A DNA stretch of 11,254 nt from Limisphaerales bacterium (GTDB lineage: Bacteria; Verrucomicrobiota; Verrucomicrobiia; Limisphaerales; UBA8199). The stretch spans positions 1-11,254 of the forward strand of contig JANXQE010000143.1 of NCBI GenBank assembly GCA_025356925.1, given 5' to 3'. A model generated the notes under the pieces. The model made no database searches. It was not told the origin of the DNA and saw only the letters and a program-made list of their open reading frames with translations. This document shows positions 5,500 to 11,254 of the stretch, piece after piece; positions within the stretch are counted from its first letter, which is position 1, and each line of letters starts with the position of its first letter. The position numbers were made by a program, and so were the translations under genes.

Positions 5500-6756
5500 T
5501 CAGCTTGGAGTCAGCCCTAATTGGCCGGCCAGCGCCGGCAAATCGGGGCCAGAAGCCGGCAAACAAGGCAAAATTCGCCCAGCGCGTTGGACCGCCCAGG
5601 CGTTGGTCTGGCCGTGCGGCTTGAGTCCGCCACTCAAGCCCAGCAACGCGCGCCATTCCTTCTGCCGGTCGCGATCATAGCCGTCCAGCAGTTGCAGCGG
5701 AGCAGCTTCGCGCAGGATTTTTCGCAGAATTGACCCCAGGGCGTCGGCCTCGCTAAAGCCCACATTCATGCTTTGCACGCCCACGGGCCCGGTTTGGTGG
5801 GCGGCATCACCGGCCAGCCAGCATCGGTTTCGGCCAAACGGGGCCACCATGCGGCGCTCGAAAGTCACCTCGGTGCACCAATGGACCTGCCGGACCTCGC
5901 TGTCGAACCAGGGTGCCCGCTGGTGCGCCACCCTTTGGACATACTGCCGAATCCGTTCGTCGATGGCCGGTTCTCCCAGTCGAAACGAGCGCCGCTCCTT
6001 TTCGGGAAAGTCACCCGAAAGCTCTGCGCGCAAAAGTTGAAACGTCCAGCGGTAGCGGTTCTCGCCCAAAGGCCAAAGGACGTTCGTCGTCGTGTCGTCC
6101 AGGACGACGCGCAGTTCATCGGCGGTCTTCTTCTCCGTTTCGAACTCAAAGGCAGCAAAGGATTCCGCATCACCGACCCGCTGATACTCCAAGCCGGCAC
6201 GCGGGCGCACCATGGAATTATGACCGTCGGCGCCGATGAGAAATTGAGCTCGGAGGGTAGAACGGTTTTTGACCACGGTTTCCCAGTGCGGGACGATATA
6301 CCCGGTGCTGGTGCCTTCGAGTTCTTCGATCACCGCCGACACTGTCTCCTCGTCTTCCGTCAGACCATCGAAGCGATAGTTCCAGTGCACCCGCACCCCG
6401 GCAGCGCGCAAGCGCTGTTCGAGCAGGCTCTCGAGGGCGCTTTGGGGAAGGATGAGCAAAAAGGGGAACTCGCCGCCAAGCTTTGACAATCGGAGCTCTC
6501 CCTGGCGCGTCGCGCCGTCATAAAAGGCAATCGTCTCGACGCGGCGCCCGCGCTCGATGATCGACTCGGCCAACCCGAGCCGGTCGAGCAGGCGCAGAGT
6601 CGCGGGTTGAAGCGCACAGGCGTAGCTGCGCGCGGAAGTCCGCGCCTCACGGTCGATTACGGTGACCTCGATGCCGTGTTCGGCCAGCAAAAGCGCGCTC
6701 CAAAGTCCGACTGGGCCAGCGCCGACAACCAGAACTTCCGTTTGTGTTCCGCGCAT
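5500..6756 (-). CDS. FAD-dependent aromatic-type monooxygenase
   Basis: A 418-residue flavoprotein of the FAD_binding_3 (p-hydroxybenzoate hydroxylase-like) family. These enzymes use NAD(P)H and oxygen to hydroxylate aromatic or polyketide-like substrates. Visible landmarks are the N-terminal dinucleotide-binding VVGAGPVGLWSALLLAEHGIEV with GAGPVG at 12-17 and an acidic ribose-binding residue after VTVID, then the GADG motif (175-178) and the second FAD motif WLAGDAAHQTGPVGVQSMN (313-331). The central region (about 185-300) is the substrate domain. No extra C-terminal thioredoxin-like domain is present. The natural substrate cannot be assigned. The ATG at 6754-6756 lies at the expected distance from the nucleotide-binding fold; the upstream sequence AAAGAAGACAAGATT offers only a weak ribosome binding site. 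The gene is divergent from the LptF/LptG-like gene and 76 bp upstream of the DUF1573 gene, so it may begin that transcription unit. Confidence 0.88.
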   Translation of the reverse strand: MRGTQTEVLVVGAGPVGLWSALLLAEHGIEVTVIDREARTSARSYACALQPATLRLLDRLGLAESIIERGRRVETIAFYDGATRQGELRLSKLGGEFPFLLILPQSALESLLEQRLRAAGVRVHWNYRFDGLTEDEETVSAVIEELEGTSTGYIVPHWETVVKNRSTLRAQFLIGADGHNSMVRPRAGLEYQRVGDAESFAAFEFETEKKTADELRVVLDDTTTNVLWPLGENRYRWTFQLLRAELSGDFPEKERRSFRLGEPAIDERIRQYVQRVAHQRAPWFDSEVRQVHWCTEVTFERRMVAPFGRNRCWLAGDAAHQTGPVGVQSMNVGFSEADALGSILRKILREAAPLQLLDGYDRDRQKEWRALLGLSGGLKPHGQTNAWAVQRAGRILPCLPASGPDLPALAGQLGLTPS

Positions 6757-6794
6757 AATCTTGTCTTCTTTCGTCGTCCTGCCGTTACGGAGGG

Positions 6795-6823
6795 ATAATA
6801 GGTTCTCAAGCTGGAAAAGTCAT
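6795..6823 (-). promoter_or_regulatory. Candidate promoter of the monooxygenase gene
   Basis: On the minus strand, ATGACT (6818-6823, 4 of 6 matches to TTGACA) and TATTAT (6795-6800) are separated by exactly 17 bp. That would start transcription near 6788 with a leader of about 30 nt before the ATG at 6756. It is the best sigma70-like match in the divergent gap. The gap (6757-6882) must also hold the promoter of the plus-strand gene, for which only a weak CATAAT (6825-6830) without a good -35 is seen. Confidence 0.3.
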
Positions 6824-6882
6824 GCATAATTCGAGGTGTTTTGCGTTGCGCAGCGGAGGCAGGCTTCAGACGATGGCGTGGC

Positions 6883-8043
6883 GTGAAGACGTTGCATTTA
6901 TATCTGACGCGGCAAATCCTGGGGTCACTCGTGATGACGGTCATGGTCTTTACGTTTGTGCTGCTGGTCGGGAACGTCTTGAAAGACATCCTGCCGCTGC
7001 TCATGAGCGGTCAGGTGAGCGTTGGTTCAGTGGCCACGGCGGTGGGTCTATTGGTGCCCTTTGCCTGGGTCTTTGCGCTGCCCATGGGGATGTTGACCGC
7101 TACGTTATTGGTGTTTGGCCGGTTCAGCGCCGACCAGGAGCTCACCGCCGCTCGCGCCAGCGGGATCAGCCTGCTGGCTCTCGTCAGCCCGATCCTGTTG
7201 CTCAGTCTGGTCTTGTGCGGAGTCAGTGCGCTCGTGAATCTGGATTTGGGGCCTCGCTGTCGGGTGGCGTTTACCAACCTGCGTTTCCAATTCGGGGCGC
7301 AGATGTCCGCCGCGCTGTTGCCCGAAGACCGCATCATCACTGACCGACCGGGATTCATTTTCTACATCGGCAAGAATCACAACGGTGCGCTCCAGGATGT
7401 GATGATCCTGATGCTCGACGGCCAGGCCAACCTTGAGCGCACGGTAATGGCGCCCCGTGGCCAGGTGGAGGCGGACAGTGTCAACAAACGCCTCCAACTC
7501 ACTCTGTTTGATGCGAAAAGTATCGAAGCCAACGGAGCCACCATGCTCTCGCAGGAATTCCCCATCCCCCTGGAATTGGAATCTCTGCAAAAGGCCGCTC
7601 TAAAGCCCAAAATCGAGGATATGACGTTCCGGCAGCTTTGGCACGAGTTGCGAGATCTGGAGCGGCGGATCCGTTTGCCGGTGTCGCTGAAGAATCTGAC
7701 TCCCGAGCAGCTGCAGGAGCGCAAACAACAATTCCTGGAGCAGCGCAAGGATCTGACCACGCCGATCGTGTTCCAGATTCATCGCCAGGTGGCGTTCTCC
7801 TTCGCTTGCCTCGGGTTCACCTTGCTCGGCATCCCGCTGGGCATTCGGGTGCACCGGCGCGAGACCAACGTGGGTATCGCCATGGCCCTGCTGCTCGTGG
7901 CGGTTTACTACAGCTTCGTTCTCGTCGGGCAGGCTCTCCAGCATCGGCCGGAGTTCGTGCCCTACTTCATTGTCTGGGCGCCCAATTTCCTGTTCCAGGC
8001 TGTGGGCGCGGTCTTGCTTTGGCGCGCCAACCAGGGACTGTAG
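6883..8043 (+). CDS. LptF/LptG-family lipopolysaccharide export permease
   Basis: A 386-residue YjgP/YjgQ-family inner-membrane protein. LptF and LptG, with the ATPase LptB, extract lipopolysaccharide from the inner membrane and pass it to LptC. Three N-terminal helices (about 12-33, 50-79 and 96-118) are followed by a periplasmic beta-jellyroll region (about 125-245) and three C-terminal helices (about 302-321, 329-351 and 358-379). The family motif ADQELTAARASGIS (83-96) is present. A charged, probably helical segment (about 250-292) rich in Glu, Arg and Gln precedes helix four. The start chosen is GTG at 6883, giving MKTLHLYLTRQ as in relatives. An in-frame TTG at 6841 would add 14 residues without homology, and the only good GGAGG (6855-6859) lies 23 nt upstream of the GTG. 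Whether it is LptF or LptG cannot be decided, and no second paralogue is next to it. Confidence 0.87.
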   Translation: MKTLHLYLTRQILGSLVMTVMVFTFVLLVGNVLKDILPLLMSGQVSVGSVATAVGLLVPFAWVFALPMGMLTATLLVFGRFSADQELTAARASGISLLALVSPILLLSLVLCGVSALVNLDLGPRCRVAFTNLRFQFGAQMSAALLPEDRIITDRPGFIFYIGKNHNGALQDVMILMLDGQANLERTVMAPRGQVEADSVNKRLQLTLFDAKSIEANGATMLSQEFPIPLELESLQKAALKPKIEDMTFRQLWHELRDLERRIRLPVSLKNLTPEQLQERKQQFLEQRKDLTTPIVFQIHRQVAFSFACLGFTLLGIPLGIRVHRRETNVGIAMALLLVAVYYSFVLVGQALQHRPEFVPYFIVWAPNFLFQAVGAVLLWRANQGL

Positions 8044-8051
8044 GGCCACGT

Positions 8052-8073
8052 CTCCAACTTAACTCCAACTTAA
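8052..8073. repeat. Tandem 11-bp duplication CTCCAACTTAA
   Basis: Two perfect adjacent copies (8052-8062, 8063-8073), nine bases after the stop codon of the permease gene. Probably a small slippage duplication in non-coding DNA. Confidence 0.7.
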
Positions 8074-8096
8074 CTTTCTTGCCGCCGCGAGGCTCC

Positions 8097-8118
8097 GTGT
8101 GATAGCCTTCGCTCACAC
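8097..8118 (+). other. Hairpin in front of the response regulator
   Basis: GTGTG(AT)AGC-CTTC-GCTCACAC can fold into a stem of eight pairs with a 2-nt bulge and a CTTC tetraloop, 14 bp upstream of the regulator start. No T tract follows, so intrinsic termination is unlikely. It could be a processing or leader structure, or chance. Confidence 0.3.
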
Positions 8119-8132
8119 CGGGCCAAAACCGC

Positions 8133-8537
8133 ATGTCTCCGAAAGTCTTGCTAGTCGATGATGACGCCCTGATGCACCGCCTGTATCGACCCCACATCGA
8201 ACGTGCGGGCTATCAGATGCTGAGCGCTTTTACCGGCGCCGAAGCCATCCTTCTCACGGCCCGTGAACTGCCCGGAATGATCATCATGGACATTATGATG
8301 CCGGAAATGGATGGGCTCTCGGCAATCCGCGAGATCAAGCGTGAAGCGGCCAGCAACGCCATCCCCATCATTGTCATCACCGCAAATCCTCAGTATCACC
8401 TGTCGGAAAAGGAATCGCAGTGGGCTGGGGCAACGGTCTTTTTGACCAAGCCGTTCGGTCCGGCCAGCCTGGTTGCCGCCATCCAGCGCCTGCTTCCGCT
8501 GCCCGGCGCTGCCACCAACCCGGTCGCCCCTGTTTAA
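8133..8537 (+). CDS. Single-domain response regulator (CheY-like receiver)
   Basis: A 134-residue stand-alone receiver domain of two-component signalling. All key residues are present: the acidic pocket in KVLLVDDDALM (Asp9-Asp11), the phospho-acceptor Asp53 in IIMDIMMPEMDG, the switch Thr83 in VITAN and the invariant Lys106 in FLTKPFG. An aromatic residue (Phe103) lies in the switch region. There is no DNA-binding or enzymatic output domain; the last 15 residues (PLPGAATNPVAPV) are a flexible tail. Output is therefore likely through protein contact or phosphorelay, as in CheY or Spo0F. No histidine kinase lies next to it, so it is an orphan in this window. The ATG at 8133 has no clear Shine-Dalgarno sequence, but no earlier in-frame start fits the domain. 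It lies 89 bp after the LptF/LptG-like gene. Confidence 0.92.
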   Translation: MSPKVLLVDDDALMHRLYRPHIERAGYQMLSAFTGAEAILLTARELPGMIIMDIMMPEMDGLSAIREIKREAASNAIPIIVITANPQYHLSEKESQWAGATVFLTKPFGPASLVAAIQRLLPLPGAATNPVAPV

Positions 8538-8612
8538 CTTTAACCCCAGGGTTCCCGTGTCTCAGCTTTTTTCTCTCTCCCCCTTTCGGCCGATTAGCTC
8601 TACAGTCAACAG

Positions 8613-9239
8613 ATGTTGAGCCGACGTTGGCGTCCGGTTGTGTTGTCGGGCTTGGTGGTTGTTGGGCTTTGGGCGGTCGCCTTGACCGGCTACTCGATTG
8701 CCAAAAGTCGGCGCGTGACCGTCGAAGGAATCAGAGCTTACGTTCTGTCGGTGGACTTCGGCAGACTCGCCGGAACGGAACGGGCCAACGCCATCCGCAA
8801 GCTCGCCGGAATGCTCAACGCGCTTTCTTTGGAGGAACGGCAAAAAGCTCAACTCGAACACGTGAGCTGGGATTGGTTCGCTCAGATGACGGAGGACGAG
8901 AAAGGCGGGTTCGTCGAAGCCACCATGCCCACCGGCTTTAAGCAAATGCTGACTTCGTTCGAGCAAATGCCGGAGGACAAACGGCGCAAAACTATCGACG
9001 ACGCCCTCAAGCGACTGCGCCAATCCCAGGCGAGGTTGCAGGCGGCCGAGGGGGAAGACGGCCAGCCGGGTACCAACCAACCACCCGTTATTAGCGAAGA
9101 ATTGCAGGCCAAAATCCGCACCATCGGCCTAAAAGCTTTCTACGGCCAGAGCTCGGCTCAAACCAAAGCCGAATTGGCGCCGGTGCTGGAGGAACTACAG
9201 CGGGCCATGGAGAGGGGCCGTCCGTTCCGCGGCCAATGA
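8613..9239 (+). CDS. Membrane-anchored protein of unknown function
   Basis: A 208-residue protein I cannot assign to a named family. It has a basic N-terminus (MLSRRWRP) and one hydrophobic helix (about residues 8-30), which could be an uncleaved anchor, so the rest is probably periplasmic. The soluble part is highly charged and alpha-helical: LAGMLNALSLEERQKAQLEHVSWDWFAQMTEDEKGGFVEATMPTGFKQML (65-113), EQMPEDKRRKTIDDALKRLRQSQARL (117-142), a Gly/Pro/Asn-rich hinge (149-160), and a final helical part (161-200) ending EELQRAMERGRP. The repeated pattern of LS/MT/MP-(E/D)-E-(R/K) phrases recalls hypothetical proteins I associate with Verrucomicrobiota and Planctomycetota. The start is 75 bp after the response regulator and the end 27 bp before the pseudopilin gene, so an operon with the latter is likely. 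Confidence 0.75.
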   Translation: MLSRRWRPVVLSGLVVVGLWAVALTGYSIAKSRRVTVEGIRAYVLSVDFGRLAGTERANAIRKLAGMLNALSLEERQKAQLEHVSWDWFAQMTEDEKGGFVEATMPTGFKQMLTSFEQMPEDKRRKTIDDALKRLRQSQARLQAAEGEDGQPGTNQPPVISEELQAKIRTIGLKAFYGQSSAQTKAELAPVLEELQRAMERGRPFRGQ

Positions 9240-9266
9240 CCGAGGCCGCGAGGAATCCAAGCTCGA

Positions 9267-9866
9267 ATGGAACTCCCATCCCGTTTCACCTGTCGATTGT
9301 CACTATGCGGCGAACGCGGGAATGCCGATTTCCGAAGGGCTTTCACTTTGATCGAGCTACTGGTGGTGATCGCTCTGATTGCGACGCTCGCCGCGCTGCT
9401 ATTTCCCACGTTTGGCAGGGCAAAGGAATCCGGCCGCGCCGCGGTTTGTCTCAGCAACCTGCACCAAATCGGAGTGGCGTTGCAGCTCTACACGCAGGAC
9501 AATGGCAACCGCCTCCCTTCGATGCGCGACAAGAGTCTGACCACGACCAATGAATTGCCCGCGCCCGACCAGGTTCTATCGAACTACCTCGGCAGCGTTC
9601 GAATCCTTCAGTGTCCGTCGGACCGCCAAAATCTGTTCGAGACGACCGGCAGCAGCTATTCCTGGAACAGCTTGCTTAACGGCCAGGATGCCGACCACCT
9701 GAGCGCCCTCGGTATGCGTTTCGATCTTCACCAAATCCCGCTCATGTTTGACAAAGACCGGTTTCACAAGGCCCGCGGCTCGAAGAAAGAGGTCAACTAT
9801 CTCTACGCGGACGGCCATATCAAGAACCTGCTCGCCATCGAAGGCACGATCCAACCCAGCCCGTGA
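9267..9866 (+). CDS. Type II secretion-like pseudopilin with N-terminal methylation motif
   Basis: A 199-residue prepilin-like protein. A 25-residue leader ends in RRA, followed by FTLIELLVVIALIATLAALLFP, a classical class III signal with Glu at +5 of the mature chain (Glu30 of the precursor). Residue -1 is Ala where Gly is usual; Ala is common in PVC-group pseudopilins. Then come RAKESGRAAVCLSNLHQIGVALQLY (51-75), LQCPSD (114-119) and a C-terminal YADGHIKNL (180-188), the combination seen in the large PVC families of short pseudopilins near DUF1559. The role is unknown; membership of a surface-fibre or secretion machine is assumed from the signal. The ATG at 9267 has GAGGA 12 nt upstream; an in-frame TTG at 9297 would give a shorter leader. 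The stop overlaps the ATPase start in GTGA (9863-9866). Confidence 0.85.
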   Translation: MELPSRFTCRLSLCGERGNADFRRAFTLIELLVVIALIATLAALLFPTFGRAKESGRAAVCLSNLHQIGVALQLYTQDNGNRLPSMRDKSLTTTNELPAPDQVLSNYLGSVRILQCPSDRQNLFETTGSSYSWNSLLNGQDADHLSALGMRFDLHQIPLMFDKDRFHKARGSKKEVNYLYADGHIKNLLAIEGTIQPSP

Positions 9867-10765
9867 TCCAGTTGCAACATGTTTGCAAGCGATTCGGACG
9901 GCGCGCAGCCGTCCAGGACCTCACGTTGAGCGTGCCTGTCGGCGAGATCTTCGGGTTGCTAGGCCATAACGGCGCCGGCAAGAGCACTGCGATCGGCATG
10001 ATGCTCGGCCAGGTCTGGCCCACCAGCGGTGAAATCAGAGTCTGTGGCCATGATATTACCTCCAATCGCGGTCAGGCTTTGCGTAAGGTCGGCGCCATTT
10101 TCGAGGCACCGGCCTTCTACGATTATCTCAGCGGGCGTCGGAACCTCGAGATTCTAAGCTCTTATACCGCGCCCACCCCTCGGGGCCGGGTCCAGGAGGT
10201 GGTAGAATGGGTTGGGTTGCGCGGGCGGGAGAACTCGAAAGTCAAAACCTACTCGCACGGAATGCGCGCCCGGCTGGCCCTGGCTCAGGCCCTGTTGCCC
10301 AACCCCGAAATCCTCATTCTGGACGAGCCCGGCAGTGGTCTTGATCCCGAGGGCATTCACGAGATGCGCCAGACGATCCTGCGGCTGCATCGGGAACTGG
10401 GCCTGACTATCCTCCTTTCTTCCCATCTCCTTCATGAGGTGGAGCAGGTTTGCAGCCGGATCGCAGTCTTAAACCAGGGCCGCATGGTATTTGAAGGCAA
10501 GTTGTCGGCCGCGCGCCAGCGCGTGCAATGGATTCGCCTCAAAGTCAGCGACTTCGCTTCGGCCGTGAAAGCGCTTCGTCAGGCGCAGTTGATTACCGAC
10601 GAACGCGGCGGGAACCTGGTGGCACTGGCTACAGGGATCGGCACTGACCAGGTCGTGCGCCTTCTCGTTGAGAACGGGATGGCGGTCTACGAAATCGCGC
10701 CCGACCGGGAAAGTCTGGAAGCCTTCTACCTGGAGTTGATGAACGGGAAACGGGGGCCCAACTGA
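9863..10765 (+). CDS. ABC transporter ATP-binding protein (BcrA-type)
   Basis: A 300-residue ATPase subunit of an ABC-2 type exporter. Walker A is GHNGAGKST (34-42), the signature loop is YSHGM (130-134, variant of LSGGQ), Walker B is ILILDEP (150-156), the D-loop follows in GSGLDP, and the switch His188 is in SSHLLHE. At the Q-loop position the sequence is GAIFEAPAFYDYL, with Glu81 where most ATPases have Gln; this is usual in bacitracin-type (BcrA/NatA-like) exporters. The last 85 residues (about 215-300) form the accessory domain common in this group. The GTG start overlaps the pseudopilin stop by four bases, and the stop overlaps the permease ATG by one base, so the pair ATPase-permease is clear. 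Substrate unknown; antibiotic, lipid or peptide export are all possible. Confidence 0.93.
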   Translation: MIQLQHVCKRFGRRAAVQDLTLSVPVGEIFGLLGHNGAGKSTAIGMMLGQVWPTSGEIRVCGHDITSNRGQALRKVGAIFEAPAFYDYLSGRRNLEILSSYTAPTPRGRVQEVVEWVGLRGRENSKVKTYSHGMRARLALAQALLPNPEILILDEPGSGLDPEGIHEMRQTILRLHRELGLTILLSSHLLHEVEQVCSRIAVLNQGRMVFEGKLSAARQRVQWIRLKVSDFASAVKALRQAQLITDERGGNLVALATGIGTDQVVRLLVENGMAVYEIAPDRESLEAFYLELMNGKRGPN

Positions 10766-11254
10766 TGTTCTACCTTCACCTTCGGAATGAGCTCTGGAAG
10801 CTGTTCGGCAAAAAGCGAACCTACATCGGATTTGGCGCGTTCATCCTCGCCCAGAATGGGATGCTGTTGATGTTTCGGTTTACCAAATGGCAGAAGAGCT
10901 GGGAGCGGCTGCTGGCTGGCAACGGCTATCTCGCCCAGGATTACCTCTCGGCTCTTACCGTTGCCCTGGTAATGCTCATTCCTCAGATCCTCCTGCTAAT
11001 GCCGCTCTACACCGCGCTGGTCGGCGGAGATTTGGTCGCCAAAGAAGCCGAAGACGGCACCTTGCGAATGATTCTGTCGCGTCCCATTTCCCGATTTCGG
11101 CTGCTGCTGGTCAAATGGCTCGCCGGAATCATCTTCTCTGCTGTGCTCGTCCTGGCGCTCGGCGGCACTGCTTTAGCCTTCGCGCGGATCTGGTTTCCCT
11201 GGCGTGGCATGTTCGTCTATTCGCTCTGGCCGGAACATGTCTTTAACCTCTTGA
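10765..11254 (+). CDS. ABC-2 type transporter permease, partial (window ends)
   Basis: The frame starts with the ATG at 10765-10767, which overlaps the ATPase stop (TGATG), and stays open for 163 codons to the end of the window. Translation begins MFYLHLRNELWKLFGKKRTY. It shows a short cytoplasmic N-terminus, a first hydrophobic helix (about 21-38), a second long one (about 62-87), then the hallmark cytoplasmic loop of ABC-2 permeases, GGDLVAKEAEDGTLRMILSRP (the E-x-E-x-G-T-L-R and S-R-P elements). A third helix follows (about 118-140). About half to two thirds of the expected protein is present. It is the membrane partner of the upstream ATPase. Confidence 0.88.
   Translation, partial: MFYLHLRNELWKLFGKKRTYIGFGAFILAQNGMLLMFRFTKWQKSWERLLAGNGYLAQDYLSALTVALVMLIPQILLLMPLYTALVGGDLVAKEAEDGTLRMILSRPISRFRLLLVKWLAGIIFSAVLVLALGGTALAFARIWFPWRGMFVYSLWPEHVFNLL

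Noticed and set aside
5773..6486. 237-codon open frame on the plus strand
   Set aside because: Antisense to the FAD monooxygenase with intact FAD motifs; it is a by-product of GC-rich codon use.
6841..6882. TTG at 6841 as the start of the LptF/LptG-like gene
   Set aside because: The 14 extra residues (RCAAEAGFRRWRG) do not resemble the family N-terminus, whereas GTG at 6883 gives the expected MKTLHLYLTRQ.
8538..8612. AACCC-CA-GGGTT followed by a T run as a terminator after the response regulator
   Set aside because: The loop is too small for a stable hairpin, and the T run (about 8570) lies too far downstream of it.
10887..11246. 119-codon open frame on the plus strand near the window end
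   Set aside because: It is a shifted frame inside the ABC-2 permease. The correct frame starts at 10765, overlaps the ATPase stop and carries the ABC-2 loop motif.
1..11254. tRNA, rRNA, CRISPR array, insertion sequence with transposase, phage or toxin-antitoxin genes
   Set aside because: I looked for cloverleaf-like segments, regularly spaced identical repeats with unique spacers, transposase or integrase motifs and small paired ORFs, and found none. The repeats present lack CRISPR spacing.

Overview
The window looks like chromosomal DNA of a GC-rich Gram-negative bacterium, most likely a member of the Verrucomicrobiota (Pedosphaera/Limisphaerales-like) or a close PVC relative. This is inferred from the gene set, not from a database search: a Tat-exported sugar-phosphate-isomerase-like TIM barrel, a DUF1573 protein with an Ala/Pro-rich linker, a one-off pseudopilin with an AFTLIELLVVI leader and a C-terminal YADGHIK motif, an LptF/LptG-type permease that implies an outer membrane, and two kinds of palindromic or low-complexity intergenic repeat.

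Positions 14-6756 are all on the minus strand. Reading in transcription order from 6756 down, there is an FAD-dependent monooxygenase. It is followed by a tight set of three envelope genes: DUF1573 protein, membrane-anchored rhodanese and MauE/DoxX-like membrane protein, with the last two overlapping in an ATGA. Next comes a 569-bp non-coding stretch with two copies of a ~175-bp palindromic repeat, then an aldo/keto reductase that seems to have lost its extreme C-terminus to a TTCGG-rich repeat. After that come the exported TIM-barrel protein and finally what appears to be the N-terminally truncated remnant of a DUF6933 gene.

Positions 6883-11254 are all on the plus strand, divergent from the monooxygenase. 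They hold an LptF/LptG-family permease, an orphan single-domain response regulator, a membrane-anchored protein of unknown function, a type II secretion-like pseudopilin, an ABC ATPase and the start of an ABC-2 permease that runs off the window. The pseudopilin/ATPase junction (GTGA) and the ATPase/permease junction (TGATG) overlap, so these three are probably co-translated.

The best candidate for an undescribed system is the DUF1573-rhodanese-MauE/DoxX trio. It consists of three exported or membrane proteins, each with a conserved-looking cysteine motif (CGC, CKGGSC, CGCG...C), and could form an envelope sulfur- or thiol-handling module. The other notable signals are the two repeat families and the gene ends they appear to have remodelled.
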